From Massospora cicadina (taxonomy: Eukaryota; Entomophthoromycota; Entomophthoromycetes; Entomophthorales; Entomophthoraceae), in contig JAKSZP010005642.1 of NCBI GenBank assembly GCA_022478985.1, positions 24,264 to 88,263 on the forward strand: a DNA stretch of 64,000 bases, in the 5' to 3' direction. The notes beneath the pieces are model-generated. The model was given only the letters and a program-made list of their open reading frames with translations. It did not search any database and was not told the DNA's origin. Within the stretch, counting starts at the first letter, position 1, and the number at the start of each line of letters is the position of its first letter. Made by a program: the position numbers and the translations under genes. Positions 32,770-44,724 of the stretch are shown one piece after another.

Positions 32770-34663
32770 AATTTATATTTATTTGAGATAAGCTGACCGT
32801 GGGATGGATATTACCAAAACAAAATCGACCAAAAAAACACAAACAAAAGCCCTAAATGAGTGGCGGAACACCAAAACAAAAAGTAAAACCAAGCCAACCA
32901 GGTGTAGCAGTTGTGGACCGCTTATCCCACCATGGCGGAAGGGGAGGGGTTTCAGACAGCTTATCAATTTCTTCTTTATTAATGAAAAGACGGGCTAAAG
33001 CTGAGAGCAGAGGGGTTGGGGCATCCGCTAGATGCGGGTTGAGGAAAAATGGAAAAAGGTTAAGTTCATTGCTAACAAGCTGATCCTGGAGCATAGCCTC
33101 TAGGAATTTGGCAACATGGTGTTCAGCTTGTATGCGTGCAACAGGAAGCTGAGAAAATTTGGTTATATTAGATCTGGTGATGCGCAAGGTGGGGGAAAAT
33201 TCTGTCAGCGCAACAATTTGCTTGAGAGCAGAGATGGCGGTTTCCCTTAATCATTCAATTTCCTTCTTTTCAACCGCAGGGAAATCATCAGGGTAACGGA
33301 TTAAATGTAGCCCCTCATCAAATTGGGTGACAGATTGTGCCACGGCTTCATGGATATGGCGGCTATCAGGAGAGGCCACAGCAGCTTCAGCAAGTTGATG
33401 GTTACTCAAAAATGGGGTAGCAGTGGGTTTGGGGATATATTTATGAGGTGGAAATGAACAAAGAAATCTGAAGGTAGATATGATTCCAAATTAATTGAAA
33501 AGTTGGGAGGAGGTACAATTTCCCTAGAATCAGTAATTTCATCCAATAGGTCCCAGGAATTTTGATTGAGCATGATTGACCCAGATGGACAAGGTTTTGG
33601 CTGGGTAATTTTTGGGGCGTTAAACTGGTTGGACTGAAGATGGGTCCAAACCTGCTCCTGATTGGGTAAATTGTTTGAAATTAAGCTGGCTTGGGCTGTG
33701 GTTGCAAAGGTCTTGTTGATTTTTGAGCGTTCAGCTGGAGGGGATGGGGCAGCCAAAATCCCCACTCAAACGCTGATTGTGCAGCACCATGTGTAAGCTT
33801 GGCAGAATCCGCTAGTTTTAAGTTGAAACTACAGGTTTTCTTGGAATGATCCAACTCATGGCATAGGGGACAAACGGTGCAGCCGTTGTCAACATGAGCC
33901 CAAAAGAAGTGTTCTGGTGCAGATGGGATATGGGTACGTGGAGGGATGTGCTGGGCTACAGTTGGTTGGTGGGGGTGATGGTGGCCATTGCCTTTGGTGC
34001 TGCTAACCACTCAGCTCCGCTTGGGACCAGGAAGTGGAGGATGGGGTTTATACCATACTTGGTTAGCATCATCATCAGTTCTTCACAGAGTGTTTGAGTC
34101 GGAAGGTGTGAAGGAAGGTTTGCAAAGGTCACTACCATTGTGGTGTCACTGGATAGGCGTGTACGGGTTATGGAAAAAGGAGTGTTTTTATATATTAAGG
34201 GCGTAGATGCTGCTGCAGCTGCGTCCTCTTCAGTGGGAAAACCAATATCGAAATAGCCCTTATGAGGGCGGAAGTCAATAAATCCTGCTGGTGAAAACGT
34301 GGATGTTGCAGCTCAATTTTCGCTTTGTCAGCATATGGGAAGAGATGCCCATATTTGACTTGGAGGCAAAAGTGAATATTGGATTGGGGTAGGGCTAGTG
34401 GGTGGGGGCGGGTTGGGTGTACTCACGCTAAGTGTAATGATAAGTCCTTAGGAGGGACAATTTGACCTGATGCATTAGGCGGACTGGATGAGCCAGTTCG
34501 CACACATTTGCCTGCAGGGCGGAAAACGCTAGCAGGAGGAGAGCTGCTTCCCCATGCTGGGGCAGAAGGTGGCGGATCCACTGACATAAAATGGAAACTG
34601 ATATGGTGAAGGTGGCGATGGAAAGTTAATGGATGGTTTTTTTAACAAATTTGCACAAAAGTC
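32770..34663 (-). mobile_element. E2: full-length gag-only LINE-like element
   Basis: 1894 bp with a 17 bp TSD, catagtttggtgtttta (32753-32769) and catagtatggtgtttta (34664-34680), one mismatch. The 3' tail at the left reads, on the minus strand, ...GGTAATATCC, GGTCAGCTTATCTCAAATAA. Same layout and length as E1. It is inserted in H close to its 5' LTR. Confidence 0.85.
32850..34560 (-). pseudogene. E2 ORF1/gag-like protein
   Basis: Minus-strand pieces: VVTFANLPSHLPTQTL..LTKYGINPILHFLVPSGAEWL, the knuckle CPLCHELDHSKKTC with all four ligands, a linker, then a C-terminal domain with HLADAPTPLLSALARL near the 3' end. The VxFxxLPxHLP, YGxNPILxFxVPxGA and ADAPTPLL motifs are shared with E1 and E3. 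Broken by frameshifts. Confidence 0.65.
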
Positions 34664-34758
34664 CATAGTATGGTGTTTTATTACAACTGAAATGGTAAAC
34701 ACCTCTCTAATTCTTGATAGGAGAGTGAAAAAGCTCAGAGTATATGGCCGTTTAATTT

Positions 34759-36090
34759 TGTTTAGGTAATGGCTACATCAAAGAAAACTGCACATCTGAT
34801 ATAGTTTGACAATGCCCAGTAGATGGTACTGAATGCCAGGGGCTTAGCTACACTGATTAATTTTAGATAGGACACCTTAGGGTGTCAAATGATAAGAATT
34901 TTGTACAAATAACATAAAATACCCCTTCAACAAGCCAGGAGTCTGCAGTAGGAGTAATTGCGGGCCATACTTAGGCAACCCCCTAGGGTGGGAGAGGCAG
35001 GGACAGTGACAACCCCACCAAGGTTTCAGCTTCAAGTTATCTTTTTAAATAAGTCAGATTGTTTTGTTAAATATTGAGGAATGGATCATGGTCAAAATGT
35101 GATGTGTAGATTTATATAAGGTGGTTGACGGCTTCTGTAGTGTGCGCAATAGATTAACAGCCATAATTGCATAGATAATCACTTAAAAGCTCATGGAAGG
35201 CGAGGTGTGACGTTGGATTAACAATTTTGAACGTCTGTTTATTGATCTCCAGGGTTATCTTACAGATGCTGGCATGCAATACTAAAATTATTTTTGGGAT
35301 TAACAACAAGGCGGCATGGAGGGCGGATTACGTAGCAAAGAGCATAATAAAAACTAATTTATTCTTAAAAAACCCAAAGGAAAAAGAATAAATAGAAACT
35401 GACCCAAAGAAGGGTGATTGTCTATATAATAGGATGAGCAAAAGGGTTATAGGGAATGATGCGTCCTAGCTCTGGGTCTGAGAACCTACGCATTAGTTGA
35501 TTATTGTGTATGGGGAGGGGCATATTGAAGGACGTAATCTTGAACCAGAACGTATAAGTTTTGATGGCAGGTTGAAAACCAATTTAGACTGACTAATCTG
35601 ACCTTGATTAGATTACTACAGATTGGAGCCTCGCCATGATTGGTTTTTTTTTATTTTTTAGCATAACTTGTAAATTAAATGAATTGTACTGAAACAAACA
35701 ATCTTGGAGTTTGATCTGAGATCTATACCACTTTTAAGTGACCCTATTCGTCTTACTAATTATAAGAATACTTATGGAACATTTGCCCATTTCCCTCTGT
35801 ACTTGGAGTAACTGGCTTCTAGGTGGTATGAGCCTTAAATTTCTGTCAGAGGCCCCTGACTTTAACCACCTCACTGAACTCTTCCTATATTATTTTTAAC
35901 ATGGTAGAAGAAGTAAGGGAGGGCTGTGAGGGAGGGTCTGTAGGGGGAAGGCAGTTACAAACCTCTCATCAACCACATGTGGAAAATCATTGAGGAACAC
36001 CAGAGGGGCCATTGAAACTGAAAGTCCTTTCTGCGCCAGAAAGGAAAGCGCTCCCTGTTTAGATGGAGGTGTGGTACTACAAGACTTAAA
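34759..36090 (-). mobile_element. H 5' LTR (right copy)
   Basis: About 1.33 kb colinear with 2067-3375. It includes the TATA-like segment near 35435, the degraded small ORF at about 35090-35345 (minus) and the block gccccctgac...ggtagaagaagtaagggaggg. The minus-strand start reads TTTAAG where the left copy has TGTAAG. Confidence 0.58.
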
Positions 36091-36340
36091 TAGGGAAATT
36101 GGATTTTCCTTATGATTTACTAAGGAAAAAGGCTATCAAATTGCGCTCATCCAGCAAATGTTCTAGGCCATACTGAGTAGCAAGGTGTTACTTTGGAGCA
36201 TAGGCCCCTTCTTATATCAGAAAGGATGATTATTAAAGTCCAATTGAAGAAGATAGTGTTGTTAGACTTATAATTTATGAATATCCTATCTTGGAATTAA
36301 GTATCTCTATAATTTTAGATCAGGAATGCTACAGAAAAAC
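36091..36340. other. No gene recognised
   Basis: 250 bp between H and A2. It does not continue the D integrase found on the other side of A2. Confidence 0.4.
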
Positions 36341-37496
36341 TGTTGGGATTAAAGACCATATTCCTAGAATGCTAAATTTTCCAGAAATCACTAGGGGATA
36401 ATTCTAATGCGAGGTGAATTGAAAATGGTTGACACTGATTTCAGAGTAACTATGTTCAGGGGATTTTAGGATATTCGCCTGGTCATATCCATCAGGGATC
36501 AATCTGGACAAATGCTTAAGATCTCATCAGGTGGAGAGCTGATGAGAATAGAGGCATCTAATAGTGATTAACTATCAGGTTTACCAATTTGGATTGGTCA
36601 GGTTTCATCACTGACTGATTGGGAATGAAAGTAGTAAGTTGTGAGGCAAGTGATGCTGCCTGCAACTAGTAAATTAATCAGTTGGTTTGTAACCTGCCTT
36701 TATGAGTAATCAGTCCCATTATCTAAGCAGGTCACTAGCCAAATATTGTTTGTTCGCTTGTATCAAGAGGAAAACGTTAGGGACACATTTTTTAACTCTT
36801 TCCATTTTGGGTCATGAGTATGTCCAATGATGGAATCCTATCAAGGATGCAGAAGATCATTGCTGCTGAGATAAGGATGGGTGATTCAATAGCAACAGCT
36901 GCCATTTCATCAAAGATGTGTCAACTGAGGGTTAGATGACTGAATCCCCACTATAATTTCCCTAGAATTCACTTATAATAAAAAACCCAGAGTTTAGAAC
37001 AGAGTTTTTCTATAGCTCTATAATTTTTCATCCATTATATAGTTTAAGTAGTAAACTTTATCAGCTTTCAATTGTTCTATTATCTTCAAGGATATTATTG
37101 CTGTGTGCAATAATTGGGAAACTCTTTAAACAAAAGAGTGAAGATCTGAGCGGGGATCTAGAGAAGAAGGAGAAACCATTAAGGATTGCTGACAATTGTT
37201 TGTCAAACCAGAAAGACTGTCACCTGGGAATCTCAGAGATCATTGGGTTGAACTGTACTAGGGAATAAATCCCTATATTGAGACATCTCAAGTATTCTGA
37301 GTGGAAATACTGACTGAGCGTTGAGCCAAAATCTAAGAATTCCATTCAACTACAGATAATAGTCATCTTACTATTATCAACTGATTATATCAAATGCTAT
37401 ACAATGCGGACGAATTGCACAAGAACTGAATCTGTGAAAGTAATAAGTTTATAGGGGTTATTATCTAAATAATAACAAGACCCAATAATTATTACA
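36341..37496 (+). mobile_element. A2 5' LTR
   Basis: 1156 bp from TGTTGGGATTA to ...ATTACA, followed by the PBS AATTGGTGCTCATAGCAGGG. Confidence 0.87.
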
Positions 37497-38960
37497 AATT
37501 GGTGCTCATAGCAGGGTGTAGTTGAATAGAAGAATTAAGAACATGATGTTCTATGAAAGTGTTTCTAATTCTGGCAATATGTCACTAAAGAAAGTAACAT
37601 TAATGAAGACTGAATGTGAAGTAGATCATGTTCATTGGAGTTCACCCAGCTATAAGTGGAGCTCTGAGTGAAGCAAATTAAAGATACTCAAGTTATGGGA
37701 AAAGGACTTGTAGCTTAGATATGGAACTATCTAGTTCTTCAATAAAACCTGTTCCACCTGACATCTAACTGAGATGATGAGTATCAGCAAGACCAACTTG
37801 GGTTGAAATTGGGTCTTCTGGAAAGAGTCCTGAGGAACATCAGGATCAACTCAGGTCGAAATTGGGTCCGCTTTGAATAGTCCTGAGGATTTAATCTTTA
37901 AATAAGCATTGTATGAAACAGAAAGCAATCAATTATGAGAATTGGATTGCAATACCAATAAAGATATGAAGTCAAAATAGGAAATGATTGATCCTAGATA
38001 GTGAAGAGAATCGTTTGACTAAATAACACTCAAACAATGGTCAGAAGTTGCTAAAGACGAGTTCATCAATTCAGAAGAAATTGGTTTAAGCTAACTGGTT
38101 ATAATGACCTGTGTAATTAAGGATGGCCATGAATGCCAAAAATCGTTTTAATGAGAAAAACAATCTTAACAATAAAACGGAACTGCTGACTAATGAAATA
38201 GGAAGATTCAAGCATCAGTTGCCAAAATATGAAATGAGATTAGGGCCTGTTGAATAAATAACCAGTCGGGATTAAAGACCTAATATTCAAGAGTATTGCC
38301 AAAGTCAGCAATTGTAGCCTATATGAGAAGAGACAGAGCTGCTGGTTATATAGTGAAGAAGGTCAATACTAATTGGAAGTATTGAGCCTAAGAGAAAATA
38401 GCTTAAATGTTCCCAGCGGACCTCTGAACCATTAAAAGGTTATGTCCTGAGATTTTGGTCAAGTCCCAGAAGGGGACCACTGAACCAAATTGATGGTTAA
38501 ATCTTAAAAGGATAAGATTTTGAATCATGAAAACTGGAAGGTTAGAGTTACCTAGGACCCAGTTTGGATGAAGGGAAAAGAAGGACCACTAAACCTTTTT
38601 GTAGGTTGCAAGTCCCAATGCAAAAAAAAAACAAAAACTATAAAAGATATAGAATATCAATTTTTATGGTTATGAGTTTCAGACCTAATAAGCGACAAGA
38701 AATCCCAATGGCTGAACTGAGGAGATTCCACTCTCAATGAAATGGAATTATTGATTGGGGTAACCAGGAGTATCAAAATATTGGTTGATTGAGAGAAACT
38801 CACTGATTTGATGGAAGGACAACAAGAGGAGGTTCTCAAATTGTTCAAAAATATTGGGGAGTATTCACGCAAAAACAATCATAATTTGGGATGCGCAAGC
38901 AATGTGATATACAAGGTATTACTGGGAAAATCTGCTGGTAATGATGAGATGAGATTACCA
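37497..38960 (+). other. A2 5' internal region with minisatellite and linker repeat 1
   Basis: Colinear with 9300-10824 of A1. No gag-like frame. It holds two units of the 52 bp minisatellite (37789-37890) and linker repeat copy 1 (38418-38620). Pre-RT sequence follows up to the RT deletion junction near 38960. Confidence 0.55.
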
Positions 38961-39600
38961 GTATGAGTTGCTGAGTGTATCAATCTATTAGAAGATTTAT
39001 TTGGGACTTTGGCCAAATCGCCAAGCCCTTATTCCATCTATTAAAGGAACTGAAAAAAGGATTCATATGGAATGAAGAAGTTCAGTAATCCTTCGATGAG
39101 TTACACTGGTACCTAATAGTTCTCCAATTTTTAAATAGCTAAATTTTGATTGAGAGTTTATTATACAAACCAATGATTCATTGATGGCGATTGATGCCAT
39201 ATTAAGCCAAATAGATGAACTTGGGGACAAAAATCCAGTGGCATATGTGAGCTGGACACTCTCAGCCACTGAGAGGAACTACACCGTAGCTGAGTTTGAA
39301 TTCCTTGTGGTCATTTATGCCTGTAAGCATTTTCAGCTGTACATCCACGTAATGCACTTTAAAGTGTTGACAGACCACTCCTCATTGCATTTGCTCCATA
39401 ATTTAGGAGAACCAGAAGGACGACTGGCCCAATGGGGACTTAAGCTACAGGATTATGCTTATCAGATTGTCCACCAAGCTGGAGCTTCTCACCAGAATGT
39501 GGATGGATTATTGCAGTTACTTGTGGCTCAGATGGTATACCTGCAGGCAGATGAGTTATTTCAGAGAATAGTTGACAGAGAAATTTGGAATGAGCCCTGA
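38961..39600 (+). pseudogene. A2 RT thumb and RNase H
   Basis: After the junction the frame gives (Y)RRFIWDF-like text, IAKPLFHLLKELKKGFIWNEEVQ, and then an open 139-codon RNase H (39181-39600): AIDAILSQIDELGDKNPVAYVSWTLSATERNY, EFEFLVVIYACKHF, LTDHSSLHLLHNLGEPEGRLAQW and HQAGASHQNVDGLLQL. It is the best preserved RNase H in the window, although the first catalytic Asp region upstream of AIDA is degenerate. There is no YLDD palm upstream. Confidence 0.82.
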
Positions 39601-39649
39601 GAAATCCAAGGGGCACTTTGAAAAGTGATGGAAAACACTGAAACCATGG

Positions 39650-40750
39650 ATGGACAATTGTTTAAGATGATTGATGGAAAGCAGTTACTATTCCCAAAAC
39701 TGTCAGAAAGAGAAGTTCTTGTTCAAGCTGCTCATAAGGTTGTTGGTTTGGAGGCCTAAGAAAAAAACTGATCATATTTTCCAGTACTACAACTGAGAGT
39801 CAATCAACTATGATGTCGCTGACTATCTAGCTTGTTGTGTGGAGTGCCAGCTGCACAAGCCACATAAGAATACAACTGGATACTGACTGGTCCGTCCTGG
39901 ATTTGCCTGGCATATGGTGTCCAATGACATGATGGGACCGCTAATGATGAGCTCAAGGGGAGTCAATTACATAATAGTTGCTATTGACCATCTGATGATA
40001 TGGGTCTAGATGAAGGCCCTGGTGAAAGTAGATGCTACCAGCACCACAAAGTTCATCCTGGATCAAGTAGTATACCAACATGGATGCCTGCAGGTTGGTT
40101 AGCAATAATGGGACAAACTCCACATCTCATGTGATCCTGTGACTGAATGAGATAATGAGGATCAGAGGAGTCATGTCTGTACCCTACCAGACAGAGATGA
40201 ACAGACTGGTAGAACGAGTGAATAGAACTCTGGCCACAATTCTAAGGAAGCTGGTCACAGGAAGAACTTCCGCATGGGGAATGTACCTGTGATAAGTGAC
40301 GTTTGCTTTTAATATCATTCATCATACATTGACAGGAAAAACACCGTTTGAGTTTTTAGATGGGAGTAAGGCCGCGTTGTCTGCCAATTTTATATTTGGT
40401 GGTGGAACCAACATCAGGGATGAGTGCCAAAAGTACTTGAATTAATTGGCAAATATCCTGATTGAGATGCAATTGCAGTCATTTGATACTATGTTGAAGA
40501 AAAGGATATGAGCGAAATCAATGCACAATAAGAACTGACTGGCCTTAGCAGAATATCAAGTAAGAGAGAGATTTGCCTATTGCGATACACATGGTTTCAG
40601 AAGAAGAAACAAAATAGATGCATTGTGGTTGGGTCTGTTTGAGATTATCGCCAAGACAGTGACTGAAGCCTACTCCATCAATAATCTCTTGGATGGAAGA
40701 GTTGTAAATCGAGTCCATGCTAAGTATCTGAAGCAATGGATTGATTAAAA
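39650..40750 (+). pseudogene. A2 integrase
   Basis: SINYDVADYLACCVECQLHKPHKN (zinc domain), SNDMMGPLMMSSRGVNYIIVAIDHLMIWV (core), KVDATSTTKFILDQVVYQHG, a degraded E-motif region, and the C-terminal domain with ICLLRYTWFQKKK/RFAYCDTHGFRRRNKIDALWLGLFEIIAK. Many stops. Colinear with A1 7548-8770. Confidence 0.78.
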
Positions 40751-40765
40751 AAAAAAGAGTTCCCA

Positions 40766-40967
40766 AAGGACCAATGAAACATTAAGTTGGTCATGTCCTG
40801 ATGATTAGGTCAAGTCTGAAAAAAGGACCTCTGAATCAATCTAGATGGTTAAGTCTGAAAAAAAGTCCTCTAAACCATAGAAAACTGGTAGGTTCAAGTA
40901 CCTAGGACCCAGTTGGGGAAAAATAAAGAAAGATGGACCGCTGAACTGAAACAAGGTCAAGTCTTAT
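40766..40967 (+). repeat. Linker repeat copy 2 of A2
   Basis: Direct repeat of 38418-38620, sharing tggtaggtt.aagtacctaggacccagttgg and aggacctctgaa..a blocks. The pair brackets the pol remnant, as in A1. Confidence 0.55.
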
Positions 40968-41103
40968 GGAAAAAAGAAGAAAAAAAATAAAAGATTGATA
41001 AAAGATATTGGAAAAAAGATTTAAAACTGCATAAAAAAACGATATATTTTTATAATTTTTATTTTTAATGATTATCCTCAATATGGGGATGATTCTGCCT
41101 ATG

Positions 41104-41122
41104 TCGCCTCTTGGGGGAGGGA
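41104..41122 (+). other. Internal polypurine tract of A2
   Basis: CGCCTCTTGGGGGAGGGAA, on the same (pol) strand as in A1 and B, located between integrase and the opposite-strand ORF. Confidence 0.5.
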
Positions 41123-41243
41123 AAATGGATCGCAGTAGGAATGAATAGCCCATCAAAATTGATGTGAGATCAGATGCTAGCGAGGGCTAGACCTACACAA
41201 AACCAAGTTCTTTAAGTGGATGCAGATTTCTGCGAGAAAGCAA

Positions 41244-42239
41244 CTAGGGGAAGGGAAATTGAAATGTCAGAAGTAGCCAATCATGAAACCACAGAGTGGG
41301 AAGGAAGCAACAGTATAGAAAGAGACAGTTGGAGAATAAGCCTTGAGTAATCCAGATATGGTACCAGATCTGGAAGATTAGTCTTAAGCGCCTGACAATG
41401 GGCTTAGTCAAGAACACTGGACATATGGCCAGCAGCAAACAAGGATTGCTTGATGAGGGTTTCCAAATCATGCCCCCTACTAAAGCCATCAGCGGAAGAT
41501 ACCAATGGGAAGTGCCATAGATGAGATAGTCATGCAAAAAGTGAATGGAATCCTGCAAGTGATGACTCCAGGCTTCTTGGAAGCTGAAGTTGAAGGACCA
41601 ATGAAACCCAGGAGAGGCTGGAAGCTTTGTGGACCAACTTTGAAGAACTTGGCCAGCAAAGCAAAGAGCATAAGTGGCAGTATCCCGATCTAGGATGTTC
41701 TCAAGATCAGAGAGATTCAGTGCTAGGGACAAAGCCTAAGTGACTTGGGCCCATGAATTGGTGATGGGAGCTCAAAATGAATTCTATTACTGATGGTGAG
41801 CTCGTTAGCCAAGACAGTGGGTTTGTAGTATTGTCAAGTTGTAAGAGGATCTCAGGAAGCAAGTATGACACGTCAAGAAAAGAGCAATCAAGAGCAAAAG
41901 GCTTAATATCCGGATAATCCATGATGATGGTCGGTGCATCTGTGAAAAGAGCCAAATCCAGGAGAGTTTTAAAATGCAACTCTGGAATTGATGACAGAAG
42001 AAGAATCAGCTGAAAGTTGTTTGAAATGATCACAATCCTGGTTTCAGAAGGATTGAATACTGTTTCCAAGTAATTCGATGGAAGGACTAGCCGCTGGTGC
42101 CAGACTAGGCGTATGAGTCCTGGAAGGACCATTGAAGAGATTCCGTCACGCATAACTGACTTATCTGCTGGAAGAGCTGATGATCTTGATCAGATAAACT
42201 GTTTAGAAGCTGTTGATACCGTGACTCAGAATTCAACAT
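41244..42239 (-). pseudogene. Opposite-strand ORF of A2, unknown protein
   Basis: Begins at the ATG 42239 (minus) with LNSESRYQQLLNSLSDQDHQLFQQISQ, nearly the A1 start. It continues in frame 42153-41707 (ETRIVIISNNFQLILLLSS, LLDLALFTDAPTIIMDYPD, LLPEILLQLDNTTNPLSWL) and 41732-41244 (NLSDLENILDRDTATYALCF, HWYLPLMALVGGMI, PCLLLAICP). It is the most complete copy, with only a few breaks over about 330 residues. It is predicted to be a mixed hydrophobic, Ser/Leu-rich protein with no motif I can name. Confidence 0.65.
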
Positions 42240-42813
42240 ATGAGCTGGATGAGAGGGGAATTTCAGACTTATATGGAAGTTGACATTATGCACTCTACAA
42301 TACATTAAGCTCCAAGTTGGAGAAACTAATCTCAAAATTAATGGGATAAGCTTTTCCAAGAGAAGAATTAAGAATGGCATTAGCTAAGAGGTTATGAGAG
42401 AAATAACAAGGGTGAACATAAATAAGTATCCTTAATTAGCCACAAAACAAACATTTATGGCAAGAGTCTCCTGTCTAGGATGAGGAGAAAAACAGGAAAT
42501 TGAGGACGCCAGACCAAGAATCCTGAATATGACAGTGGGTTATATGCCCTGATGGGGAAAACCGGATCCCAGGACTAGTATCATCATGATTAAATCAACC
42601 ATCCCAGCATGACAGTAGTTTGTGGGACCACTCTCTGAGTAGGCGGTAGCAAGGAGGAAGAGGAAGAGAGCCGCATGCCAAAGGTCATCCCATGCAGCGT
42701 TAATTATTAGCAATAATACTCCGCTTGAGCCAATAAAGTATTCAACAAAGTGTCTGAAGTGGTGTTCTCATACCCTTGTCCTTTTCTCGCTGGAAATCTA
42801 GGCAAGAGGGGGA

Positions 42814-43962
42814 TGTAAGGGATTTTTGGCCATATTCCCAGCCTGCTAAATTACCAGGAATCGCTAGGGGATAATTCCTTAAGGCGAGGTGAATTGGAAA
42901 TTGGTTGACCCAGATTTTGGAGTAACTATGTTTAGAAAATTTTAGGATAAAAGCCTGGTCGTATCCATTGAGTATTGATCTGGACGAATACTTAAGATCT
43001 TATCAGGTGGAGTTGCTGACGAAATAGAGGCATCTGATAGTGATTAACTATCAGGTGTACCAATTGGGATTGGTTGGGTTTCATAACTGACAAATTGGGA
43101 ATTTAAGCAGTAGGTTGTGAGGCAAGTGATGCCTCCTGCAACTAGAGAATTAATCAGTTGATTCGTGACCTCCCTTAATGGGTAAAAATCCCATTACCTA
43201 AGCAGGTCACTAGCCAAATATGGTTGGTTCGCTTGGATCAAGAGGGAAACGTTAGGTACACGTTTTCTGACTATTTACATTTAGGTTTCGAGGATGTCCA
43301 ATGATGGAATTATAGCCAGGATGGGGAAGACCATTGCTGCAGAGATGAGGACGGGTGATTCAATGGCAACAGCTGCCGTTTTATCAAAGAGGTGTCACTG
43401 AGGGTTAGATGACTAAATCCTTACTATGAATTCCCTAGAATTCACTCATAATAAAACAGTTAGATAGTACTACAGATATACAGTTCTATAGTTTTTCATC
43501 CAGTATATAGTTTAAGCGTAATTTATTGTAATTTTTTAATTGTTTTATTCTTCTCAAGGATATCATTGCTCTGTGCAATAATTGGGAGACTCTTAAGGAA
43601 AAGAGTAAAGATTTGAGCGGGGATCTAGAGAAGAAGGAGAAACAATTGGGGATTGCTGCTGACTGTATGTTGGACTGGAACAAATGTCACCGTGGAATCT
43701 CAGAGAAGATTGGGTTGGACAGTATGAGGGAACTAATCCCTATATTAAGACATCTCAAGTATTTTGAGTGGGAATACTGGCTAAGGGTTGGGACGAGATA
43801 TAAGAATTCCACCCAACTATGGATAATAATCATCATACTATTTTCAATAAATAATATCAAATACTATACAACGTGGAAGGATTAAACATGAACTGAACCT
43901 GTGCAGTAATGTTTTTATAGGGGTTATTGATTGAATAGTAACCAGAACTTTAAATTTTTACA
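42814..43962 (+). mobile_element. A2 3' LTR
   Basis: 1149 bp, TGTAAGGGATTTTTGGCC to ...TTTTTACA, preceded by the PPT CAAGAGGGGGA. It aligns end to end with 36341-37496 and with the A1 LTRs. Confidence 0.87.
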
Positions 43963-44715
43963 TCGTAGCTCTCCCTGCTTAGACAGCTAAAGCCACGGTC
44001 ACCTTCTTACGCCAATACATCTTAACTTGGCTTGGGTGCCCCCAGGTCCTCCTATTTGATAATGAAAATTTTACCTTTCAAGTGGTGAAGCTCCTTGCCG
44101 CCTCCATGGGAGCTCAACAACTCTTCTCAGCCCCTTATAACCCCTCCATAAATGGTGCTGTAGAAAGAGTAAATGGAACTCTTATTTCAATACTCTGCAA
44201 AATGGCCAATTCAGACCCACTTCCCTGGGATCTCTACTTTCCCAATGCTCTCATGGCCTACTGAATAAGTTACCTTCACATCCTAAAGATATCCCCTTTC
44301 CATATCTTGTATGGCTGAGAACCTGGGATACCAGCTCTACTAGCAAAAGATATTTTTACTTACAGAACTGACCCAGAAAAAAGCCATGAAACAGTTGGCC
44401 CAACACATCATATAACTACAAGTGGAAGCTATGACTAACTTGACCAAGACGGTCACAAAAGAAGGCGTAGCAGCTAATGAGCTCCATGTTCCTCTCCCTT
44501 CCTTCCAAGAAGCTGACTGGGTATTGTAATATCACAACTGCATCACTACTAAAAGTGAGAAGCTCAGTTCTATCTGGGAAAAGAAATTTCCAGTCACCTA
44601 CAAGCGAAGGGATGAGTACTCTATCAAACTCCTTGCTTCTGGAGTCACCATCAACCGAGTCCATGGCCAGTTTTTACTCCCTTATTCTCCCCCTACCACC
44701 CTTGAAGGGGCTATG
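43963..44715 (+). pseudogene. D integrase relic (Ty3/Gypsy)
   Basis: A frame with TAKATVTFLRQYILTWLGCPQVL, LFDNENFTF (position of the second catalytic Asp) and PYNPSINGAVERVNGTL (the catalytic Glu in VERVN), then SPFHILYG, and a C-terminal barrel in another frame: LHVPLPSFQEADWVLYYHN, SSIWEKKFPVTYKRRDEYSIKLL, INRVHGQFLLPY. The first catalytic Asp and the zinc domain are missing because A2 abuts on the left. It is a different Gypsy lineage from A, B, C and H, judged by sequence. Confidence 0.78.
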
Positions 44716-44724
44716 TCTTTTTTT

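Larger units (their letters stand above)
2067..36090 (-). mobile_element. Element H: old Ty3/Gypsy host of a nested stack
   Basis: Two diverged copies of a 1.3 kb sequence (2067-3375 and 34759-36090, same orientation) enclose minus-strand Gypsy relics in the correct order: protease near 32.3-32.6 kb, RT near 13.1-14.0 kb, RNase H/integrase from 13 kb to 12 kb and from 4.3 kb to 3.4 kb. The interruptions are A1, B (with C1 and E1 inside) and E2. Subtracting these and their TSDs leaves about 4.6 kb of internal sequence, normal for a Gypsy element. Gag is not recognisable; only about 250 bp remain between the 5' LTR and protease. Flanks tagaa (2062-2066) and taggg (36091-36095) may be an eroded TSD. 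All frames are broken. Confidence 0.6.
36341..43962 (+). mobile_element. A2: second copy of the non-autonomous A family
   Basis: 7.62 kb with LTRs 36341-37496 and 42814-43962, PBS at 37499 and PPT CAAGAGGGGGA before the 3' LTR. The layout is the same as A1, including absence of gag and of the RT palm, the paired linker repeats, the internal purine tract and the opposite-strand ORF. The flanking pentamers (aaaac and tcgta) do not match and the outer sequences look unrelated, so one side was probably rearranged after insertion. Confidence 0.85.

Noticed and set aside
36341..43962. A2 as a simple duplicate of the A1 locus
   Set aside because: The flanks differ completely, the orientation differs and substitutions are spread over the whole length. 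They are separate insertions, although A2 has a rearranged flank.
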